Below are positions 53,216 through 61,072 of a stretch of 64,000 nt of DNA, one piece after another. The notes beneath the pieces are model-generated. The model saw only the letters and a list, made by a program, of their open reading frames with translations. It ran no database searches and was not told the origin of the DNA. The position numbers were made by a program, and so were the translations under genes. Source of the stretch: Umezawaea beigongshangensis (lineage in GTDB: Bacteria > Actinomycetota > Actinomycetes > Mycobacteriales > Pseudonocardiaceae). Location of the stretch: assembly GCF_016464305.1 (NCBI RefSeq), contig NZ_JAEIOJ010000003.1:372001-436000 (forward strand). Direction: 5' to 3'. The first letter of the stretch is position 1. Each line of letters opens with the position of its first letter.

Positions 53216-53636
53216 CTTCCAACACGTGACCGTGGTGATCGTGGTCGTGAGCGGGTGGCGCGGAACTCGTCCGGCTCACTCCTGAGAGGAGCCGAGGAGG
53301 AGTTCAACAGCGTCGGTGCGCGTGACACAACACCGATGGTGCTCGCGCACCGGAGCCTGCTCCGCTGCCCGTCGAACACGTGCGGAACGGATCAGAAGCG
53401 TTCCGGACGTGGAGGTGCAGCCGACGGCACGTCATCACGTCGATGAGTTCTCCGCACAGCACCACCTGATCCTTTCCGGCGGGTCCGCGGGGCGCTTCTG
53501 GGGTGGCACCCGCCGACCGGCTCTGGTTCGAATATGCGCTTGACCGGCGGGCTGCGCAACCCCAGGAGGCATCTCCGAACCGGTGAAACCACGGGTCGCC
53601 GATTCGGGGGACGCACAGTTGCCGACGGTTGCCCAG

Positions 53637-53652
53637 GGTGACCTGGATCACC
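53637..53652. promoter_or_regulatory. GTGA-N6-TCAC palindrome, CRP-type operator candidate
   Basis: GGTGACCTGGATCACC contains the CRP core GTGA-N6-TCAC. A Crp/Fnr regulator is encoded 1.8 kb away. Any link is inferred. Confidence 0.35.
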
Positions 53653-53730
53653 GGAAAAAGTGAACAATGCACACATCCGATCCCGCGCGGGGTTCGTGGT
53701 CGCGGTCCGTGTCGTCGCGCGGCCGTTCGA

Positions 53731-53870
53731 CGTACTAGATCTTCTCGATCGAGGGTTTTTTGGCATTCTTATTGCTCGTCGGTAACCGCAGCTTCACTCG
53801 TTTCGGGGGTAAGTCACACGAAACGGGAAGGTTCTTTCCCTAAGGGCTGAAAAAGGTGGCGTACTAAATC
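53731..53870. other. AT-rich structured leader or RNA
   Basis: Contains CTCGATCGAG followed by GG and six T (53744-53761), a 7-bp hairpin CGTTTCG...CGAAACG (53799-53825), a 5-bp hairpin GGGAA...TTCCC (53825-53840), and the 11-mer CGTACTARATC at both ends. No match to a riboswitch class that I recognise. Confidence 0.35.
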
Positions 53871-54112
53871 CTGTGGCCTACAGTCGCGTATGTCTTTGTG
53901 ATCAAGCCGGGATGACGTCGCGTGTCGGCGTCGACGGTCGGTGGAGGAGAGGCTCGTTGACGCCCCGTTCCGGTCCGGCCCGCTCTGGGCGCCACCGAGG
54001 ACGTGATCGATCCGACCGTGCGAACCGCCGAGCGACGTGAGAGGTCCTCCTCAGTTCGTCCCGCCTTGTCTCGTGAGACCCCGATCCACACGAATCGAGA
54101 GAGAGCCCAGCA

Positions 54113-54730
54113 ATGCACATCTCCGTGCGCAGAGCCCTTCAGACCGCCGTCGTCGCGAGCGGTGTGGTCGTCTCCGGCTCCGGCCTCGCCCTGGCGAGCC
54201 CGGACTCGGCGGCACCGTCCCCCGTGATCAGGTGCGACGAGCGCGGCACCGTCTGCACGCCGCAGGAGCAGGCTGCCTGGAACGAGCACTGGATGGCCAA
54301 CATCCCCGTCTCCGCCACCTCCACGCCCGACTGCCCGTGCGAGGAGGGCACCGAGAACGAGTGCGAGAACCCGCCGACGACCACCGTGCCCACCCTGCCG
54401 CCGACCACGTCGACGCCCCACACGTCGACGCCTCACACGTCGACGCCGAGCACGAGCACCCCCGGCACCACGCCGCCGGTGACGACCACCACCGTCGCCA
54501 CCAGCACCCCGCACACCAGCACCTCCGCGCCGCGCACGAGCACGGTGTCCACCAGCACGAAGCACGTCGTGCACGTCGGCGGCTCGCACCGCGTCCCGCC
54601 GGCGCACGCCCAGCGCACCCCCGAGCTGGCCAAGACCGGCGTCAACCCGGTGGTGCTGCTCCTCGGCGGACTCGCGACGGTTCTCGCGGGTGCGGCCGCC
54701 GTGCTGTTCGCCCGCAGGAAGCGCGCCTGA
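54113..54730 (+). CDS. sortase-anchored (LAXTG) surface protein
   Basis: 205 aa. Signal peptide (about 1-29, ending ALA-SP), a short domain with four Cys (CDERGTVC, CPCEEGTENEC), a Thr/Pro/Ser-rich spacer of about 80 residues, and a C-terminal sorting signal LAKTG (about 171-175) with a membrane helix and the tail ARRKRA. LAXTG is the substrate motif of class E sortases in high-GC Gram-positives. ATG 54113. No sortase gene is in this window. Confidence 0.82.
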   Translation: MHISVRRALQTAVVASGVVVSGSGLALASPDSAAPSPVIRCDERGTVCTPQEQAAWNEHWMANIPVSATSTPDCPCEEGTENECENPPTTTVPTLPPTTSTPHTSTPHTSTPSTSTPGTTPPVTTTTVATSTPHTSTSAPRTSTVSTSTKHVVHVGGSHRVPPAHAQRTPELAKTGVNPVVLLLGGLATVLAGAAAVLFARRKRA

Positions 54731-54736
54731 TCTGAC

Positions 54737-54784
54737 CTCGCGCACCGCGGGCGGCCCTGGGGCGGGTCGCCCGCGGTGCGCGAG
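54737..54784 (+). terminator. intrinsic terminator after LAXTG protein
   Basis: Perfect 17-bp stem CTCGCGCACCGCGGGCG / CGCCCGCGGTGCGCGAG with a 14-base loop, 6 bases after the stop. Confidence 0.92.
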
Positions 54785-54943
54785 CGGATCGGACCAGGTC
54801 GACGCGATCTGGTGACCCGCTCGCGCGAAGGCGGCGACCACGGCGTGTTCACCCGCTCCCGCACGGCGGCCTCCCGGCCCGCCGCCGCGGTCGAGCGCCG
54901 CACGTGCCCGTCGAGCCCACCCACCAGCGGGCGGACTTCCGGG

Positions 54944-55051
54944 ATTCCGGTGTGGACGGTGGCCGCGCTGAACTCCGAGAACCCCGCCGGGCCGGTGCTC
55001 GCCCTTCCCGCCGACGCGCGGTGGAAGTTCCCCCCACCGCTCCTGACCGGC
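54944..55051 (+). pseudogene. possible DUF397 remnant
   Basis: The frame reads TVAALNSENPAGPVLALPAD then ARWKF, which resembles the DUF397 ending (VRDSKNPxGPVLxFPxxAWxAF). The conserved Asp-Ser-Lys is altered to Asn-Ser-Glu, the upstream WxKSSYS part is not seen, and no start codon fits. Probably a decayed DUF397 gene; chance resemblance is possible. It is the only content I can name in 54785-55092. Confidence 0.28.
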
Positions 55052-55092
55052 GCGTTGTTTGATCTTCGCGTTACGGGGGAAGTGTGCGGGAC

Positions 55093-55308
55093 ATGACTGC
55101 TCCGCAACGCTGGTCGCGCCGGCGCTGGGTCCTGGTCCTCTGCTCGTACTTCCTCGGCTGCGTGGTGTTCGGCGTCCTCCTGGCCGCCGTCGACCCCGGT
55201 CCGCTGTGGATCGCCTACCTGGCCACGATCGGCATCGCCCTCACCGGCGTGGCCGTCTTCGGCGTGATCGGCGGGTTCGGCCAGCTCTCGCTGCGCAGGC
55301 AGCGGTAG
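55093..55308 (+). CDS. small membrane protein, two helices
   Basis: 71 aa with two membrane helices (about 12-32 and 38-60) and a basic C-terminus (LRRQR). ATG 55093 lies about 11 bases after GGGGGA; GTG 55084 would add three residues. No family recognised. It precedes the APH-like gene by 47 bases. Confidence 0.6.
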   Translation: MTAPQRWSRRRWVLVLCSYFLGCVVFGVLLAAVDPGPLWIAYLATIGIALTGVAVFGVIGGFGQLSLRRQR

Positions 55309-55355
55309 CGAAAAAGCCGGAGGTGGCCGGGCGGACGGCGTGCCACGATGACCGC

Positions 55356-56288
55356 GTGTCCGCTCTCGATCTCGCCGCCCGCACCGCCCGCGCCACGAAC
55401 GCCGCCGTGGAGGCCGGACGCGCGCTCGGCCTGACCGTCGGCGAACCGCGCGTGCTGCACGACGTGTTCTCCGTCGTCGTCCACCTGGCACCCTCACCGG
55501 TCGTGGCGCGCGTGCCGACCGTCCTGACCTCCACGTCGGCCGGGCTGGCCGCGCGGCAGCGCGACGAGCTGGCCGTCGCCGGGTGGCTCGCCGACCAGGG
55601 CCACCCCGTCGTCCCGCCCAGCCCGCTCGTGCCGCGCGAACCCGTGTCGCACGACGGGTTCTCGATGACCCTCTGGCAGTTCGTGGAGCAGGACCCGGCC
55701 GCGGAGCCCGACTTCTTCCGCAACACCGCCAGCACCGCGCGCCTGCACGCCGCGCTGCGCGACTTCCCCGGCGAGCTGCCGTTCCTGGGGTTCCTGGACG
55801 ACTCGATCGCGGAGTCCTTCACCGCGCTCGCCGATCGGCCCGACCTGCTCGCGCCCGCGGACCTCGACCGCGCCCGGCGCGAGTGGGCGGTGCTCGAACC
55901 CGTCGTGCGCAGCCGCGAGGGCTTCGCCGCGGCCTTCCCCGGCGTCGACGTGCAGCCCGTGCACGGGGACGCGCCGTTCTACAACGTCATCGTCACCGCC
56001 GACGGCGAGCTGTGGTCGGACTTCGAGTGCGTCGCGCTCGGCCCCGTCGAGTGCGACCTCGCGCTCCTCGGCGAGGAGGGCCTGGCGATCTACGACGCCA
56101 CCGCGGCGGAACTCGGGCTGCGACCGCTCGACGAGCGCGTGCTGGCCGTGATGGGGGCGGCACGGCAGATCCAGGTCGTGGCGGCGCTCGCCCTGGTGGA
56201 CCACCTGCCGTCGCTGGCCGAGGACCTGGCGCCGGCGGTGGAGGCCTGGCGCGGTGCTCCGTTCGCGGGAGGGCTCGCCGACCGCTGA
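55356..56288 (+). CDS. aminoglycoside-phosphotransferase-like kinase
   Basis: 310 aa protein-kinase-like fold of the APH/choline-kinase family. The catalytic loop HGDAPFYNVI (Asp and Asn, about 205-214) and the metal-binding SDFECV (about 225) are intact. The N-lobe has VVARVP. GTG 55356 is chosen by its position after CACGAT-N6. The substrate is unknown; resistance to aminoglycosides should not be assumed, since most such genes are metabolic kinases. Confidence 0.85.
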   Translation: MSALDLAARTARATNAAVEAGRALGLTVGEPRVLHDVFSVVVHLAPSPVVARVPTVLTSTSAGLAARQRDELAVAGWLADQGHPVVPPSPLVPREPVSHDGFSMTLWQFVEQDPAAEPDFFRNTASTARLHAALRDFPGELPFLGFLDDSIAESFTALADRPDLLAPADLDRARREWAVLEPVVRSREGFAAAFPGVDVQPVHGDAPFYNVIVTADGELWSDFECVALGPVECDLALLGEEGLAIYDATAAELGLRPLDERVLAVMGAARQIQVVAALALVDHLPSLAEDLAPAVEAWRGAPFAGGLADR

Positions 56289-56299
56289 CGCGGTGCCCC

Positions 56300-56305
56300 T
56301 ATCCT
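56300..56305 (+). promoter_or_regulatory. -10 TATCCT of GGR-like gene (leaderless)
   Basis: TATCCT, 6 bases before GTG 56312. Confidence 0.5.
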
Positions 56306-56311
56306 CCCCGC

Positions 56312-57457
56312 GTGAGCGAGGACGTGTGGGACGTGGTCGTTGTCGGTGCCGGACCCGCTGGGGCGTCGGCGGCGCGGTCGGCCGCGGAGAACGGCGCGCG
56401 GACCCTGCTGCTGGAGCGAGCCGAACTGCCCCGCTACAAGACGTGCGGCGGCGGTCTGATCGGCCCGTCCCTCGGCGCGCTGCCCGACGACCTCGCGCTG
56501 AAGGTCCGCGCGGACATCACCTCGATCAGCTCGACGCACGCGGGCCAGCGGTTCCGCAGCAGGAGCCACTCCGAGCCGGTGCTGAAGCTGGTCTACCGCG
56601 ACGAGTTCGACGCCGCCCTCGTGGACACCGCTCGCGCGCGCGGCGTCGTCGTCCGGGAGCGCACCCTCGTGCGCGAGGTCGAGCAGGACGCCGACGAGGT
56701 GGTGCTCCAGACCGGTGACGGTCCGGTCCGGGCCAGGGTCGTGGTGGGCGCGGACGGCAGCGCGAGCAGGCTCGCCGCGCACGTCGGCGTGGAGTGCGAC
56801 CAGGTCGACCTCGGGCTGGAGGTCGAACTCGACGTCGCCGGGCGCGAGGAGGACTGGGCCGGGCGCGTGCACCTGGACTGGGGACCGCTGCCCGGCTCCT
56901 ACGGCTGGGTGTTCCCCAAGGGCGACGCGCTCACCGTCGGCGTGATCTCGGCGAAGGGCGACGGGGCCGCGACCCGCGCCTACCTGGACGACCTCGTGCG
57001 CTGGCTCGACCTGGCCGACCTGCCGGTGCTGCGCAGCTCCGGGCACCTCACCCGGTGCCGCACCGAGTCCTCACCGCTGGCGCGCGGCCGGGTGCTCGTC
57101 GCCGGAGACGCGGCCGGGCTGCTGGAGCCGTGGACGCGCGAGGGGATCTCGTTCGCCCTGCGCTCCGGCGTGCTCGCGGGCCGGTTCGCGGCGTCCGCCG
57201 CCGTCGGCTCCGGACCCGTGGAGCGGCACACCGCCGAGTACGCGCGGGAGGTCGACCGCGACCTCGGCGCGGAGATGCGCGCCGGGCGCGTGCTGCTGCG
57301 GGCGTTCGAGAAGCGTCCCGGCGTCGTCCACGGCCTGCTGTCGCGCACCCGGCCCGGCTGGCGCGCGTTCGTGGACATCACCAGCGGGCGCAGCACCCTG
57401 GCGCGGAAGCTCCGGCACCGGGCCGTCCGGCTCGCGGTCCGCGCCATCAGCCGCTGA
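56312..57457 (+). CDS. geranylgeranyl-reductase-family flavoprotein
   Basis: 381 aa FAD enzyme. VVVVGAGPAGASAARSAA binds FAD, PRYKTCGGGL is the signature of the family, followed by YGWVFPKGD and GDAAGLLEPWTREGIS. Members saturate isoprenoid double bonds; actinobacterial ones act on menaquinone or polyprenyl lipids. No partner gene adjacent. Leaderless-type promoter. Confidence 0.9.
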   Translation: MSEDVWDVVVVGAGPAGASAARSAAENGARTLLLERAELPRYKTCGGGLIGPSLGALPDDLALKVRADITSISSTHAGQRFRSRSHSEPVLKLVYRDEFDAALVDTARARGVVVRERTLVREVEQDADEVVLQTGDGPVRARVVVGADGSASRLAAHVGVECDQVDLGLEVELDVAGREEDWAGRVHLDWGPLPGSYGWVFPKGDALTVGVISAKGDGAATRAYLDDLVRWLDLADLPVLRSSGHLTRCRTESSPLARGRVLVAGDAAGLLEPWTREGISFALRSGVLAGRFAASAAVGSGPVERHTAEYAREVDRDLGAEMRAGRVLLRAFEKRPGVVHGLLSRTRPGWRAFVDITSGRSTLARKLRHRAVRLAVRAISR

Positions 57458-57467
57458 CCGGGGAGGA

Positions 57468-58211
57468 TCAGGCCCAGCGGAACGGCCAGGCGATCTTCTC
57501 CTGGATGCGCTCGCCGTAGCCGCTGAGCGTGCCCGCGTTCTGCTCGACGTTGTCCGGGCAGAACACCCAGTGCTCGGCGGCCACGTGCAGCGCGTGCTCG
57601 TCGACGACCGGCGGCGCTCCGACGCTCAGGTTCAGCGAGGTCGCCCCCGCCTGCACCAGACGTGCCCCGAACCGCTCCTCCCACGAGCGCAGCAGCGCCG
57701 TCAGGGGAACGGTGTCGGCGTGCGTCGCCGCACCCTCCCAGCCCATCGCCACCAGCGCGTCCGCGCTCCGCTCGACCGGCACGAGGGCGATCAGCACCCC
57801 CTCGACCTCCAGCAGCCCGGCGTACATGTCGGCCACCGAGTCGGGGTCGCGCTCCTCCTCGCCCGCCGCCGTCAGGCCGGGGCAGTGCTCGCCGAACGGC
57901 GCCAGCAGCTCGTAGCCCTCGTCGGCGTGGCTCTCGACCCAGTAGTCCCAGGTCTCGGCCATGAAGTCGTCCGGGTCGTACTGGTCGACGTAGTCGACGG
58001 ACTCGGGCGAGCTGCCCTCCCACCAGGCGCGGTCCTCGCGCACCAGCACCGGCCACAACCCCGACGTCGCGTGCGCGAGGCGCAGCGCCGCCCACAGCCC
58101 GGTCGGCGCGGAACCGGTGCTGATCCAGAACGCGTCCTCACCGGCCAGCTCGACCACCCGGCCCTCGGGCAGTTCCACGTTCAGGTCGTTCAGCCGGTCC
58201 CGCAGTTCCAC
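57468..58211 (-). CDS. DUF4253 domain protein
   Basis: 247 aa, soluble, Trp- and acid-rich. The DUF4253 domain fills the C-terminal two thirds: ATSGLWPVLVRED, WDYWVESHADEGYELLAPFG, LVPVERSADALVAMGWEGA and EHWVFCPDNVEQ. GTG 58211 has GAGAGG about 8 bases before. Such proteins occur scattered in actinomycetes, with no known reaction. Convergent with the flavoprotein gene. Confidence 0.85.
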   Translation of the reverse strand: MELRDRLNDLNVELPEGRVVELAGEDAFWISTGSAPTGLWAALRLAHATSGLWPVLVREDRAWWEGSSPESVDYVDQYDPDDFMAETWDYWVESHADEGYELLAPFGEHCPGLTAAGEEERDPDSVADMYAGLLEVEGVLIALVPVERSADALVAMGWEGAATHADTVPLTALLRSWEERFGARLVQAGATSLNLSVGAPPVVDEHALHVAAEHWVFCPDNVEQNAGTLSGYGERIQEKIAWPFRWA

Positions 58212-58312
58212 GTCACGCCTCTCAGTCCCGCACGAGTTCTCCGGAGGGATGGTGTCAGGGCCGCGGCCGCGGTGCGCGGCGGCCACCTGCGAGGGCGTGC
58301 GCGACGAGCGCC

Positions 58313-58465
58313 TCAGCGACGCGGGCCGCGGGACCCGGCGCGGTTGCGGGGACGGCGATCGGCCGGGCCACCGACGAGCGCACGGCGGGAACCGAGGTGC
58401 GGGCGGGCCACTCCGGCCTGGTGGGAGTGCAGGTCGGCGGGCACTTCGTTGATCTTGTCGTCCAT
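58313..58465 (-). CDS. 50-aa leaderless small ORF, unknown
   Basis: Starts MDDKINEVPADLHSHQAGVA and ends in an Arg/Gly/Pro-rich stretch. It would not stand out by length, but TACAGT lies exactly 7 bases before the ATG, the same promoter layout as the proven-type genes here. The peptide has no signal sequence. It could be a small regulator or leader. The remaining parts of 58212-58545 hold only the terminator of the 5'-nucleotidase. Confidence 0.4.
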   Translation of the reverse strand: MDDKINEVPADLHSHQAGVARPHLGSRRALVGGPADRRPRNRAGSRGPRR

Positions 58466-58472
58466 GCGTCGG

Positions 58473-58478
58473 ACTGTA
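58473..58478 (-). promoter_or_regulatory. -10 TACAGT of the 50-aa ORF
   Basis: Minus-strand TACAGT followed by 7 bases and ATG 58465, just downstream of the preceding terminator. Confidence 0.4.
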
Positions 58479-58492
58479 TTGACCCCCACCGA

Positions 58493-58530
58493 CAAAAACG
58501 GGAGGGCCGCCCCGAGCGGGACGGCCCTCC
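58493..58530 (-). terminator. intrinsic terminator after 5'-nucleotidase, with T-tract
   Basis: On the minus strand GGAGGGCCG pairs with CGGCCCTCC (9 bp), then CCC/GGG inside, followed by CGTTTTTG. A true T-tract is rare in this window. Confidence 0.9.
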
Positions 58531-58545
58531 ACGTCGACCGGTCCG

Positions 58546-60276
58546 TCACGGGGTGGTCGTGATGCGTCCCGTCGCCGGGGGAACGAGGTCCGGGTTGGCA
58601 CCCAGGAACGCGATGAACGCGTCCAGGTCGATGCCGCCGCCGGTCACCTCGGTGCCCTTCGTGAACTCGCTGAACCCGTCACCGCCGCCCTGGAGGAAGC
58701 TGTTGATGGTCACGCGGTAGCTCGCCGCCGGGTCGATCGGGGTCCCGCCGATCGTGACGTCCGAGACCTTGGAGCCGATCGGCGCGCTCGCCGACCACGT
58801 GTAGGCGAGCCCGGCCGACGGCTGGAGGATCGTCTGCTTGACGCTCCCGTCCGCGTTGGCCTTCCACTGCTGCTCCAGCGCCGCCTCGATGTTCGCGCCG
58901 GTCAGCGTGACCGTCTGCAGGATGTTGCCGAAGGGCTGGACCGTGAACGCCTCGCCGTAGGTGACGACGCCGTCGCCCTCGCCGTTCGGGGACGAGGCGA
59001 AGGTGAGGTCGGCCCGCACGCCGCCGGGGTTCATCAGCGCGATCACGGCGTCGTTGCCCGCGGTGGCCGCGAGCTGCGAGTCGGCGATCGCGTTGCCCAG
59101 CGCCGAGTCACCGGCGGGCGTCTGCGCCTTCAGGAGGTCCCTGGCGATCGTGCCGACCTGGCGGTTCGCGATCGGGCCGGACTTCGCCTTCGCCACGTCG
59201 ATCAGCGCCTGGACCTCCGGGTCCGGCGCGACGTCGCGGGTGACGACCTTGTTCTCGGCCCGCGTCGCGGAGCGGATCACCTCGCGCGTCCTGCGGTCGA
59301 TCTTCAGGTCCACCACGGACAGCTCGCGGCCGAACGCCAGACCCTCGATGAACGGGCGCGGGTTGCCGGCCGGGTCGGTGACCGTGCAGTTGTACTGCTG
59401 GTGGCTGTGGCCGCTGAACACGGCGTCGATCTTCGGGCTGACCCTCTCGGCGATCAGCTCGCCGGGACCGCCCGCGACCGTGGAGCAGTCGTTGGGGCCG
59501 CCGCCCGAGGTGCTGTCGCCCTGGTGGACGAGCAGCACGATCGACTTCACGCCCGCCGCGTCCAGCAGGTTCGCGTACTCGTCCGCCGCGGTGATCTCGT
59601 CGCCGAACCTCAGCTCCTGGATCCCGTTCGGGTCGACCAGCAGCGGCACGTCCTTCAACGGCATCCCGATGAAGCCGACCGGCACGCCGCCGCGGAACTC
59701 CACCCAGAAGGGCGGGAGCGCGGGCAGGCCGTTCTTCGCCAGCGTCACGTTCGCGCCGAGGAACGGGAAGTCCGCGCCGTCGTAGGTCTCCTCGAACTGG
59801 CAGCCGTCGGTCGGGTGGCAGCCGCCGTGCTGCATCCGCAGCAGCTCGCGGTAGCCCTCGTCGAACTCGTGGTTGCCCGCCGCCGTGGCGTCCATGCCCA
59901 CGTCGTTCAGGAACTCGACGGTCGGCTCGTCGTGGAACAGCGCCGACACGATCGGCGACGCGCCGATCAGGTCGCCCTGGCCGACGACGATCGAGTTCTT
60001 CACCTGCGCACGGAGTGCCTTGATGTGCGTGGCGTTGTAGGCGGCGCCACCGGCGTCGACCGTGGAGCCGTTCGACAGCGTGACGCGGCCGGACGAGCCG
60101 GACGGCGGTTCGACGTTGCCGTGCAGGTCGTTGATGCCGATGAGCCGCACGTCGACCGTGCCGCCCCGGTGCTTCGCGCTCTGGTCGGCACCGGCGGGAC
60201 CGGCGTTCACCGTCACGGCGACGGCGGCGGCTGCGGTCAGTGCCAGCACCGACGTGCGCCGGGTGGACAACCTCAT
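58546..60276 (-). CDS. secreted 5'-nucleotidase/metallophosphatase (UshA-like)
   Basis: 576 aa. Signal peptide (about 1-30), a calcineurin-like phosphoesterase domain (GINDLHGN, VGQGDLIGAS, AAGNHEFDEG, VFSGHSHQ) and the C-terminal 5'-nucleotidase domain (MNPGGVRADL, TVQPFGNILQTVTLTG, GGDGFSEF). It releases phosphate and nucleosides from extracellular nucleotides. ATG 60276 has GAGGAGGA. Its own terminator follows. No phosphate-control (Pho) box was identified. Confidence 0.95.
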   Translation of the reverse strand: MRLSTRRTSVLALTAAAAVAVTVNAGPAGADQSAKHRGGTVDVRLIGINDLHGNVEPPSGSSGRVTLSNGSTVDAGGAAYNATHIKALRAQVKNSIVVGQGDLIGASPIVSALFHDEPTVEFLNDVGMDATAAGNHEFDEGYRELLRMQHGGCHPTDGCQFEETYDGADFPFLGANVTLAKNGLPALPPFWVEFRGGVPVGFIGMPLKDVPLLVDPNGIQELRFGDEITAADEYANLLDAAGVKSIVLLVHQGDSTSGGGPNDCSTVAGGPGELIAERVSPKIDAVFSGHSHQQYNCTVTDPAGNPRPFIEGLAFGRELSVVDLKIDRRTREVIRSATRAENKVVTRDVAPDPEVQALIDVAKAKSGPIANRQVGTIARDLLKAQTPAGDSALGNAIADSQLAATAGNDAVIALMNPGGVRADLTFASSPNGEGDGVVTYGEAFTVQPFGNILQTVTLTGANIEAALEQQWKANADGSVKQTILQPSAGLAYTWSASAPIGSKVSDVTIGGTPIDPAASYRVTINSFLQGGGDGFSEFTKGTEVTGGGIDLDAFIAFLGANPDLVPPATGRITTTP

Positions 60277-60398
60277 GGAGTTCCTCCTCGCCTGCCACCC
60301 GGCTCCGCGGGCGGGTCACGGCGCAGGAGTTTGCCCCGCCGAGGTCTCAGAAACCAGACGTCCGGGCGGATCGTCGGTTAACGGAGATGAACCGGGCC

Positions 60399-60404
60399 TA
60401 ACCT
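60399..60404 (+). promoter_or_regulatory. -10 TAACCT of MarR gene (leaderless)
   Basis: TAACCT, 7 bases before GTG 60412; TTAACG about 15 bases upstream is a possible -35. Confidence 0.5.
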
Positions 60405-60411
60405 GGGGGTC

Positions 60412-60885
60412 GTGACGGGTGCCCAGGAGCCGCACTGGCTCGACGACGGTGAGATGCGCGCGTGGCGGAGCTACGTGACCGGTGCCGCCATGCTGTCCTA
60501 CCGGCTGCACAAGGAGCTGGTCGACGGCAACGGCGTCTCGCTCGCGGACTACGAGGTCATGGTGCGGCTGTCGGAACAGCCGGGCGGGCGGATGAGGATG
60601 ACGCAGCTGGCGAGCGAGGTGGCGTCCTCGAAGAGCCGCGTCTCGCACCAGGTGGCGAGGATGGAGAAGGCGGGCCTGCTCAAGCGCAGCAACTGCGGAG
60701 AGGACGGCCGCGGCGTGTTCGCCGAGCTCACCGAACGCGGCGCGCGCCAGCTGGAGCAGGCGGCCCCGACCCACGTGGACGGCGTCCGCTCGCACCTGGT
60801 CGACCTGCTCTCGCGCGAGGAGCAGGAGGTGCTGGCGAAGGTGTTCGACCGCGTCATCACGCACCTGCGCGAGGTCGAGGGGTAG
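60412..60885 (+). CDS. MarR-family transcriptional regulator
   Basis: 157 aa winged-helix regulator. SLADYEVMVRLSEQPGGRMR, MTQLASEVASSKSRVSHQVA (recognition helix) and the wing KRSNCGEDGRGVFAELTERG are typical. The single Cys in SNCGEDGRG sits at the wing, a place sometimes used for redox sensing. Divergent from the 5'-nucleotidase. Target unknown. Confidence 0.92.
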   Translation: MTGAQEPHWLDDGEMRAWRSYVTGAAMLSYRLHKELVDGNGVSLADYEVMVRLSEQPGGRMRMTQLASEVASSKSRVSHQVARMEKAGLLKRSNCGEDGRGVFAELTERGARQLEQAAPTHVDGVRSHLVDLLSREEQEVLAKVFDRVITHLREVEG

Positions 60886-60909
60886 CCCGGTAGGCTCTGG
60901 GCGGTATCG

Positions 60910-60994
60910 GGAAGCGTGGCAGAGCGGCCGAATGCACCCGCCTTGAAAGCGGGAGACGGGCAACCGTCCGGGGGTTCAAATCCCTCCGCTTCCG
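60910..60994 (+). tRNA. tRNA-Ser (anticodon UGA)
   Basis: 85 bases. The acceptor arm GGAAGCG/CGCTTCC pairs fully. The anticodon loop CTTGAAA gives anticodon TGA between CCCGC and GCGGG arms. The long variable arm marks a serine tRNA, and the T-loop is GTTCAAATCC. CCA is not encoded. The 3' part probably forms the attachment site of the adjacent element. Confidence 0.97.
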
Positions 60995-61001
60995 CAGGTC
61001 G

Positions 61002-61035
61002 GAGCCCCGGTCACCTCGTGAGGTGACCGGGGCTC
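61002..61035. terminator. terminator after tRNA-Ser
   Basis: Perfect 15-bp stem GAGCCCCGGTCACCT / AGGTGACCGGGGCTC with loop CGTG, between the tRNA and the convergent integrase. A doubled 12-mer CGTCTCAGTCGT follows at 61044-61067. Confidence 0.9.
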
Positions 61036-61072
61036 TCGTCGTTCGTCTCAGTCGTCGTCTCAGTCGTGTGAA

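Larger units (their letters stand above)
53216..54112. other. 0.9-kb region without a supportable gene
   Basis: Open frames exist on both strands but lack ribosome sites, family resemblance and consistent codon bias. The part from about 53640 to 53910 is clearly more AT-rich than the rest of the window and carries short hairpins, a CRP-like palindrome and a repeated CGTACTARATC. It may be a decayed gene, an RNA gene or a long regulatory leader for the LAXTG protein at 54113. Confidence 0.5.

Noticed and set aside
53515-53545. GGTTCGAAT resembling a tRNA T-loop
   Set aside because: No acceptor, anticodon or D arm can be folded around it.
53189-53766. Open frames of 75-125 codons on both strands in the 53-kb gap
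   Set aside because: No ribosome site or leaderless promoter, no family resemblance, and irregular codon-position bias.
55356-56288. Antibiotic-resistance aminoglycoside phosphotransferase
   Set aside because: Only the general APH fold motifs are present; nothing specific to a resistance enzyme, and the context is housekeeping.
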